From: Gimesia sp.
GTDB lineage: Bacteria; Planctomycetota; Planctomycetia; Planctomycetales; Planctomycetaceae
Direction: 5' to 3'
Assembly: GCF_040219335.1 (NCBI RefSeq)
Contig: NZ_JAVJSQ010000031.1
Coordinates: 248,001-312,000, forward strand
Length of the DNA: 64,000 nucleotides
Part shown: one piece after another, positions 57,889-64,000 of the stretch
How the letters are laid out: every line of letters begins with the position of its first letter
Numbering within the stretch: the first letter of the stretch is position 1
Made by a program: the position numbers and the translations under genes
Notes under the pieces: generated by a model
What the model was told of the DNA's origin: nothing
The model's database searches: none
The model's input: only the letters and a program-made list of their open reading frames with translations

Positions 57889-60087
57889 TTACTCATCTTC
57901 TTCCTCTAAATTCACGATCAGTGTAGCATCAGCCGAAGCACTCCGAATGCGTGGGACATCTGTGGCTGTCTTTTCCAGAGCGGCCCTGGATTCCATATGC
58001 ACTTTCCACCATTCGCTGGCATCCAGCAGGGACCATTGTCCATCCTCCTCACAATGTGTCAGGGACAAGACGAGTTCTGAGGCAGACTGAGGCCGTTTAT
58101 CGGGATCTTTCTCCAGGCATTGCATGATGATCTGCTCCAGGTCAGCCGAGACTGGCTTTCCCAATCTTTCGGAAGGAGATTCCGGATCATCCTGGGTATG
58201 TTTCATACAGATCTCGATGATGGATTCTCCATCGAAGACTGTGGTTCCCGTGAGCAGATAATAGCCAACCGCTCCGAAGGCATACAGGTCACTGCGTGCA
58301 TCGACCCGGTCCGGATTTTTGATTCCCTCCGGCGAGAGATACATGGGGGTCCCCGCCATCGCGTTCGTCGAGGTCAGCGTAGCCTGCTCGCGACCATCCA
58401 CAGCTTTGACGAGTCCAAAATCGAGGAGCTTGATGAAATCGTAAACGCCCCCGCGATGCGTCAGAAAAATATTGGCCGGTTTCACATCCCGGTGAATCAC
58501 TCCCAGTTGATGTGCTTCCGCGAGGGAACCAGCGACCTGCTTGAGCAGATGGATCACCCGAGCTTCAGGCAGGGGACCGAACTGATTGACCAGGTCATCG
58601 AGGTCAATGCCATCCAGCAGTTCCATGGCGTAATAGAAAACCCCTTCCGGAGTGCGGCCGTAGTCGTAGATGGCAATCGTATTCGGATGATTGAGCTGAC
58701 TTGTCAGTTGTACTTCCCGTTCAAAACGAGCTACCGCTTCATCGGTCGTTTTTTCGATATCCAGTAATTTGATTGCCGTCGGTCGGCGGAGCATGGCATG
58801 CTGACCGCGATAGACGACCCCCATGCCCCCTTCTCCGAGCTTCTCTTCCAGGGCATACTGGCCCAGTTGTCTTGCTTTGATTACCGCGCGCCGGGTTTCC
58901 TGTTCTTTTCGCGCCACGATGACGGTAAAGATAAAGATGACGATACTGCCCATAATCAGTAGACCGAACAGCCCCCAGAACGTATAGCGTAACAGGTAGA
59001 GCGAGCGGTAAGCTTCTGACTGATCCATTTCGGTAGCGACGCCCATTCCGTATTCGGGCAGCCAGGTCCAGGCCCCCACAACCGGGACACCGCGATAATC
59101 GCTATAGCCTTCGACGTCGATGCCACTCTCATTCTGAACGGCAGAGGCTGCCATGCGGGTCAGCGTGCGTTCGGCCATGCGTTTCGTCGGACGGTTCCCG
59201 CGTGCCATGTTGACTTCAGGATCGCGCACCTGCACATTGAGGATCGACTGGGAATCTTCGCGGTCGGGAATCAACCCCATCAGTTTTAAATCATCTTCAA
59301 AACGACTCTGCGAAAGCATGACGCCATCTTTGTCAAAGGCATAGGTCTCGCCCGTTTTACCCGCCCGGGCGACCGAGAGGATCCGTGTGAAATCCTGCTC
59401 CGGCTTGATCAATAGAGCCAGGGCAGCAATCAGCTTTCCGTCCGCATCCTTCACCGGCGCCATCGCCAGCATGGTAGGAAGCCCGGTTTTTAATTCTCCT
59501 GAATCCGTTTTGCGGGCGAACAGACTTTCAAAGGGACGCGTAACTGTCGCTTTCCCTTCACGAACCTGATCAAGGGCAGACTGCTGAATCGGTAGATCTG
59601 CACGGCCGATAGGCTCGTCACGTGAAGAGGCCAGTACTTTGCCGTCCAGATTGAACAATCCCACGTCCAGGTATCCCAGGTGCTCCAGTTCGGAACTGAA
59701 TTCCTCCCGCAAACCAACCAGCGACTGGGAATGCAGTAGAGCATCCCGGTTGTCCGGATCCTGTTGCTCAATGCCGATCAATTCTTCAGTGAGTTTGCGG
59801 ACGCGTGGCTCTTCGGCCAGCACCTCCGCGAGAGATTCTTCTCGTGCCAGCCAGATTTTCAACGCAGCCACATCGGCGTCCAGAATTGTCTGCAGATTAT
59901 TGGCAACGTTTTCCCGGCTCGATGTCTCCACGATCGACCTGACCATTAACCCCAGAACCAGTAGCAGAATCGTGCCTGCAATCGGCCAAATCCACATGCT
60001 CCGTTTGGAAAAGAGCCGTGAACGGGTAAACGATTTCATAAAAGAGCGGGAAAATGATCGTCCCAGTGAGGTCTTCGATGTGTTCAT
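57889..60087 (-). CDS. Receptor-type Ser/Thr protein kinase with an extracytoplasmic CACHE-like sensor
   Basis: A 732-residue membrane kinase. A basic N-terminus leads into a first membrane segment at about 32-50. An extracytoplasmic region of about 320 residues looks like a double CACHE sensor (GLREEFSSELEHLGYLDVGL, VGAWTWLPEYGMGVATEMDQ). The second segment, near residue 375, is FWGLFGLLIMGSIVIFIFTV. A full Hanks kinase follows: GEGGMGVVYRGQ, the Lys in TAIKLLD, HRDVKPANIF, LLDFGLVKA and GTPMYLSPE. This sensor-first order is opposite to that of PASTA kinases. It would transduce a small-molecule signal from outside the cytoplasm. It converges on the radical SAM gene, 34 bases apart. Confidence 0.93.
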   Translation of the reverse strand: MNTSKTSLGRSFSRSFMKSFTRSRLFSKRSMWIWPIAGTILLLVLGLMVRSIVETSSRENVANNLQTILDADVAALKIWLAREESLAEVLAEEPRVRKLTEELIGIEQQDPDNRDALLHSQSLVGLREEFSSELEHLGYLDVGLFNLDGKVLASSRDEPIGRADLPIQQSALDQVREGKATVTRPFESLFARKTDSGELKTGLPTMLAMAPVKDADGKLIAALALLIKPEQDFTRILSVARAGKTGETYAFDKDGVMLSQSRFEDDLKLMGLIPDREDSQSILNVQVRDPEVNMARGNRPTKRMAERTLTRMAASAVQNESGIDVEGYSDYRGVPVVGAWTWLPEYGMGVATEMDQSEAYRSLYLLRYTFWGLFGLLIMGSIVIFIFTVIVARKEQETRRAVIKARQLGQYALEEKLGEGGMGVVYRGQHAMLRRPTAIKLLDIEKTTDEAVARFEREVQLTSQLNHPNTIAIYDYGRTPEGVFYYAMELLDGIDLDDLVNQFGPLPEARVIHLLKQVAGSLAEAHQLGVIHRDVKPANIFLTHRGGVYDFIKLLDFGLVKAVDGREQATLTSTNAMAGTPMYLSPEGIKNPDRVDARSDLYAFGAVGYYLLTGTTVFDGESIIEICMKHTQDDPESPSERLGKPVSADLEQIIMQCLEKDPDKRPQSASELVLSLTHCEEDGQWSLLDASEWWKVHMESRAALEKTATDVPRIRSASADATLIVNLEEEDE

Positions 60088-60228
60088 GAATCAGGATTTC
60101 AGCAGATACGGGGAGAAACGGCTCAGGTTCTTAATTCTGACATCTCTCCGGGCGTTCAGCAAGAAATGAATCCTGTTTCGAGTAGAAGTAGACCGAATCG
60201 GTTACCGGATATCACGATCAAGGCGCAT

Positions 60229-60259
60229 AAAAAAAGCCGTGCCTGTTTCAGGTCACGAC
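60229..60259 (-). terminator. Intrinsic terminator of a probable non-coding transcript
   Basis: On the minus strand GTCGTGACCTG (60259 to 60249), loop AAA, CAGGCACGGC (60245 to 60236) with one bulge and one G-U pair, then seven T. No protein gene precedes it for over 450 bases. Confidence 0.8.
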
Positions 60260-60420
60260 TTTTATAGTATCTGCCATTACATTGCGACGGTGGGGTCGCT
60301 GCAAGAAGGACGGCGAATCGGGTAGTGCAAGGCACTCACCACTATTGATTCCGGTCCATGCTAAGGTTTAGGATCCTCCGACGGAATTAAGAATGACAGG
60401 ATACTGTTTCAATTGTATGC
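60229..60420 (-). ncRNA. Candidate small RNA with three hairpins
   Basis: On the minus strand the DNA between the terminator at 60567 and that at 60229 has no credible frame but contains consecutive hairpins. These are GGTGAGTGC-CTT-GCACTACC (60340 to 60321, one bulge), GCGAC-CCCACC-GTCGC (60299 to 60284), and the final T-tailed hairpin. A weak promoter-like TTGAAA-N16-TTAATT pair lies just upstream (about 60413 to 60386). The 5' end is uncertain. It does not resemble tmRNA, 6S, RNase P or SRP RNA by eye. It could be a new regulatory RNA or a long 3' leader. Confidence 0.35.
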
Positions 60421-60566
60421 ATCGTCCTGACAGTCGTCGACGGGAGTTTTCCGCGATTTCACGAAAATTCACTCTGCGTCAGAATGTCTGGTTAAAATCA
60501 GATTCCTGAATTTCAGGATAGTTATCAACATCGGCATTTCAGGGCACAACGGTTTGATCCGATTTT

Positions 60567-60598
60567 CAAAAAAAACGGAAAAACATCTGCCCGTCCGT
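60567..60598 (-). terminator. Probable terminator of the 54-aa membrane protein gene
   Basis: ACGGA and TCCGT at 60575-60579 and 60594-60598 form a short stem, followed on the minus strand by eight T (60575 to 60568). It lies about 120 bases past the small gene's stop. Confidence 0.55.
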
Positions 60599-60720
60599 GC
60601 CTCCCATGTGGGAGTTCATTCCCTCAAGGGACCGGGAATCTTACTGATTTTCCCCGTGCCTACAAGAGGAGATCTTCGTGAAATCTGGAATTCCCGGGAT
60701 TCAGTTTCCGAGAACTACAA

Positions 60721-60885
60721 TCAGACTTTGCGCATGCCGTTACGCATTAAGAGCCAGCCGATCAATGCGATGACCACCAGAACGATGCCGTACTCCATCG
60801 GCGAAATATTATCCCAGCGTTTGTTGAGATAGTTGATGTAGAAATTGGAGTACTCGTGGCAGGTTTCCAGAATCGTGTCGATCAT
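60721..60885 (-). CDS. Small membrane protein (54 aa)
   Basis: A 54-residue protein below the usual length cut-off. It begins with ATG at 60883-60885 after a good GAGGTG ribosome site 5 bases upstream. The N-terminus is polar (MIDTILETCHEYSNFYINYL); one membrane segment (YGIVLVVIALIGWLLM) is followed by a short basic end (RNGMRKV). This suggests an N-out, C-in single-pass protein. The frame has no competing gene on the other strand, and a candidate terminator follows. Function unknown. Confidence 0.7.
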   Translation of the reverse strand: MIDTILETCHEYSNFYINYLNKRWDNISPMEYGIVLVVIALIGWLLMRNGMRKV

Positions 60886-61085
60886 GATGTCACCTCAAAT
60901 GATGCGTGAACTTGATACGATCTGTAGAGCGATGACCTCTGCAGTCAGAAGCGAACCCGGTCTGGATGGCAGCATCGTCACAACCGAATTTCAGATCAGT
61001 GGGTCAAACCGAATACAGATCCATTTTAAAGCCTAGCTCACAGATCTGAGCCTGCAGCGAAAAAATCTGATTTTTATCCCCTGAT

Positions 61086-61133
61086 AAAGAGAACAGGCCC
61101 CTGCGATTTACTTCACAGAGGCCTGTTCTCTTT
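61086..61133 (-). terminator. Terminator of xylA
   Basis: Perfect 14-bp inverted repeat AAAGAGAACAGGCC (61086-61099) and GGCCTGTTCTCTTT (61120-61133), 20 bases past the xylA stop. The stem itself ends in TTT; the T tract is short but the stem is very stable, and the signal may work in both directions. Confidence 0.85.
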
Positions 61134-61153
61134 AACATATTGAATTCTGAATT

Positions 61154-62464
<1,311 letters not shown>

Positions 62465-62758
62465 GGGGCGCACCTGTCATGTGGTTAAAACGTTTAAAGA
62501 CAATCACTTCAAACAAAGATTCTAAACAGAAAATCCCTTCGAGAGTAGGCTCGGAAGCTTATTGAACAAACATTACGAATGGATTTTCAAAGTGATCTTG
62601 CCTCAATTTTCTCAATCTGGGAAACTGGGCAGTTGAAGTACCATTTCCAAGTTCCCCTGCACTTTTCCCTTCCATGGCGGAGAGGGGCTTTCGCTCTGAA
62701 ATCTGCCTGACGATCCTGTTAATTTTGCGTACAGCAGCCAGAATGGCGTCAATCAGCA

Positions 62759-63322
62759 ATGAGCTGTAACCTTCTGAAATTTATTGGCTTATGTCTGCTA
62801 TGCACCAGTTGTGCATCTGGCCTGTCTCAACCTGCGCCGATGCAGGCTTCTAACCCAATCCAGATCTCAGGAAATAACCAGGATGTCGTCTGGGAACGGA
62901 TAGTCGATACCATCCACAACTACAAATTCGCCATCGCCAAAGAGAACAAGCTGGATGGCCGCATCGAAACCGAATACAAAGTCGGCGCCAATCTGCTCGA
63001 GCCCTGGCACGGTGATTCGGTCGGCTTTGATAACCGACTGGAAAGCACGCTGCAGTCCATCCGCCGCAGAGTATTCGTAAGTGTCACCCCAATCGAGGGG
63101 GGATACCTGCTCGGAGTGGAAGCGTTCAAGGAAATCGAGGACGTAACCACCCCCACCGCCAGTGCGCCTGGCGGAGCTACGTTTCAGCAGGATCTCAGCC
63201 TGCGACGTGACTTGAACCTGGTCGAAGAACGCAGCACCCCGGATGGCTGGATCCCTCTGGGGAGAGACCCGGCCCTCGAACAGGACATTCTGGAAAGCCT
63301 GCAGATCGCATTCTCGCAGTAA
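62759..63322 (+). CDS. Hypothetical lipoprotein
   Basis: A 187-residue protein. The N-terminal signal MSCNLLKFIGLCLLCTSCAS carries a lipobox-like CTSC, so Cys18 is probably lipidated. The mature part is predicted to be alpha/beta (DVVWERIVDTIHNYKFAI, LQSIRRRVFVSVTPIEGGYL). It ends in a helix (DPALEQDILESLQIAFSQ). It resembles planctomycete proteins of unknown function that sit in the periplasm or outer membrane. It is a single gene converging on a HemP-like gene, from which a hairpin separates it. Confidence 0.75.
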   Translation: MSCNLLKFIGLCLLCTSCASGLSQPAPMQASNPIQISGNNQDVVWERIVDTIHNYKFAIAKENKLDGRIETEYKVGANLLEPWHGDSVGFDNRLESTLQSIRRRVFVSVTPIEGGYLLGVEAFKEIEDVTTPTASAPGGATFQQDLSLRRDLNLVEERSTPDGWIPLGRDPALEQDILESLQIAFSQ

Positions 63323-63327
63323 ACCAC

Positions 63328-63377
63328 AAAAAAACCGGGAACAGTGCCCCAGACTGATAGCAGGCAGATGCTCCCGG
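63328..63377 (-). terminator. Terminator of the HemP-like gene
   Basis: Stem of 9 bases, CCGGGAACA (63335-63343) with TGCTCCCGG (63369-63377), one mismatch or G-U pair, and a 25-base loop. On the minus strand it is followed by seven T (63334 to 63328). It is just past the HemP-like stop. Confidence 0.7.
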
Positions 63378-63385
63378 GATCAGGT

Positions 63386-63580
63386 TTATTTACACAGAAT
63401 CAACTTGCCATTCTGTGTGATTCTCAACCGATAAGTCGTCTCGCCATGCTGGATCAGGACTTCCTGCTTTCCATTCAAAATGGCATCGGATTCAATGACA
63501 TCAGTTGGGTTTTCTTCTTGCGCATTGGTAGCGGTAGCCGGGCGTTCAAGCTTCTCTGGTTCGCTCATAATTGGGTTCAT
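63386..63580 (-). CDS. HemP-like haemin uptake protein
   Basis: A 64-residue protein. The N-terminal half is acidic and disordered (MNPIMSEPEKLERPATATNA), and the C-terminal half matches the small HemP family (EVLIQHGETTYRLRITQNGK followed by LILCK). HemP-type proteins of proteobacteria act in haem/iron uptake and, in Burkholderia, as activators of haem uptake genes. Here no TonB receptor or haem operon is adjacent, so its role may be different. The ATG at 63578-63580 is chosen over one four codons later; a longer frame from 63652 uses another start without support. A T-tailed hairpin follows. Confidence 0.75.
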   Translation of the reverse strand: MNPIMSEPEKLERPATATNAQEENPTDVIESDAILNGKQEVLIQHGETTYRLRITQNGKLILCK

Positions 63581-63927
63581 GTTACTCAACAAAGTGAATT
63601 TTGAAATTTGCAATTCACTACGCCCCCGACAGTGGATCGTACAGATTACCACTCCCGAATGAATTGCCCGTCATCAGTACAGCTTTCAGCGAAGTTTTTT
63701 CTTTACCCAGAAACACATCCGAAAAAAGTATGCTTTCTGAGAGAGACTTGCTTGCTTCCAGCTCAACTGACGGCTAACATAATGAACCTGAGACTCAATG
63801 TCAACTGGGACTGATTATCCTGTCTCAGAGAATATACGGAATAATTTCGGCAAGACGGCTATCAATCAGATCACGAGGCGATCTGATTTGTACGTTGCCT
63901 GAATCTTTTTTATTGGAAAGAAGAGAA
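63581..63927. other. Divergent intergenic region before the last DUF1559 gene
   Basis: About 347 bases between the HemP-like gene and the final DUF1559 gene. Frames on the plus strand (for example 63608-63814) look non-coding. No firm promoter was identified. It should drive transcription outward in both directions. Confidence 0.4.
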
Positions 63928-64000
63928 ATGGCGCAACGTTCTCGAGAAAGCCGAATGGTCGGCAAACGTGGTTTTACGTTAATTGAGCTCCTGGTAGTGA
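63928..64000 (+). CDS. DUF1559 pilin-like protein (partial, cut by window end)
   Basis: Only about 24 codons are visible, MAQRSRESRMVGKRGFTLIE followed by LLVV, which is the prepilin-type N-terminus with the processing site at Gly15-Phe16. The remainder lies beyond the right edge. GAAGAG precedes the ATG. The assignment to DUF1559 rests on the close resemblance of this segment to the two complete DUF1559 proteins in the window; another pilin-like family remains possible. Confidence 0.8.
   Translation, partial: MAQRSRESRMVGKRGFTLIELLVV

Larger units (their letters stand above)
60088..60720. other. Large intergenic region with hairpins and terminators
   Basis: A 633-base region. It holds two T-tailed hairpins on the minus strand (60229-60259 and 60567-60598), with two further hairpins between them, and no convincing open frame. 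It contains the 3' leader of the 54-aa gene and a probable non-coding RNA, both described separately. The kinase promoter should lie at its left end. Confidence 0.6.

Noticed and set aside
62559-62759. A 66-codon minus-strand frame before the lipoprotein gene
   Set aside because: It starts with TTG directly against the lipoprotein start codon, lacks a ribosome site and has no protein features.

Overview
The window reads as chromosomal DNA of a planctomycete (PVC superphylum). The markers are two DUF1559 proteins with pilin-type N-termini and a third cut by the right edge, a DUF1549/DUF1553 cytochrome (PSD1 type) paired with a DUF1501 protein, a giant PVC-type CxxCH haem protein, PQQ-like beta-propeller proteins, Hanks-type kinases and a DUF4159 protein. 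Base composition looks close to 50% GC, and the gene set resembles Gimesia-like Planctomycetales. That placement is inference from gene families, not from a marker gene. I see no phage, transposase, CRISPR array or rRNA. One tRNA (Arg, anticodon CCT) is present.

Layout. 1-7.5 kb, all minus strand: the 5' part of hslV, the DUF1501/PSD1 pair, an IclR regulator with a class V aminotransferase, and a 164-aa conserved-looking protein. 7.5-12.4 kb, minus: the stress module spoVR, DUF444 (YeaH-like) and prkA, ending in a clear hairpin at 6.92 kb. 13-19 kb: a ceramidase-like protein, an adenine/adenosine deaminase with a good sigma70-type promoter, an SGNH-like secreted protein, tRNA-Arg, small membrane proteins and a PAP2-family lipoprotein. 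19-24 kb: an LtaS-like membrane sulfatase, then a DUF1559-blaI-blaR1 unit whose promoter carries a perfect dyad between -35 and -10. 24-30.5 kb: a second DUF1559 gene with a small lipoprotein gene missed by length filters, an AT-rich ORFan, a TPR membrane protein, a tandem universal stress protein and a solitary DNA methyltransferase with permuted motif order.

30.5-38 kb: a 1116-aa haem protein, a CxxCH protein, and a DsbD-like protein with two N-terminal DsbD-alpha-like domains. 38-43.5 kb: a YeiH-type transporter, argF, argD and hemB. 43.7-48 kb: two translationally coupled PQQ-like propeller proteins with a strong terminator. 48-55 kb: a glycosyltransferase, a zinc-ribbon membrane protein, a large prenyltransferase-repeat/DUF4159 protein, a MoxR ATPase, and a Ser/Thr kinase with a degenerate receiver domain. 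55-64 kb: nagA, a radical SAM protein, a receptor-type Ser/Thr kinase, a probable non-coding RNA locus, a 54-aa membrane protein, xylA, a lipoprotein, a HemP-like protein, and the start of another DUF1559 gene.

Themes. Much of the window is cell-envelope biology: lipoproteins, secreted haem proteins, thiol redox, phospholipid headgroup enzymes and pilin-like DUF1559 proteins. The rest is signalling (two kinases, MoxR, BlaI/BlaR1, IclR, PrkA) and ordinary metabolism. The parts I would look at first are the DUF1559-blaI-blaR1 operator, the hairpin-rich intergenic RNA candidate at 60.23-60.42 kb, the kinase with a pseudo-receiver, the permuted orphan methyltransferase and the AT-rich ORFan.
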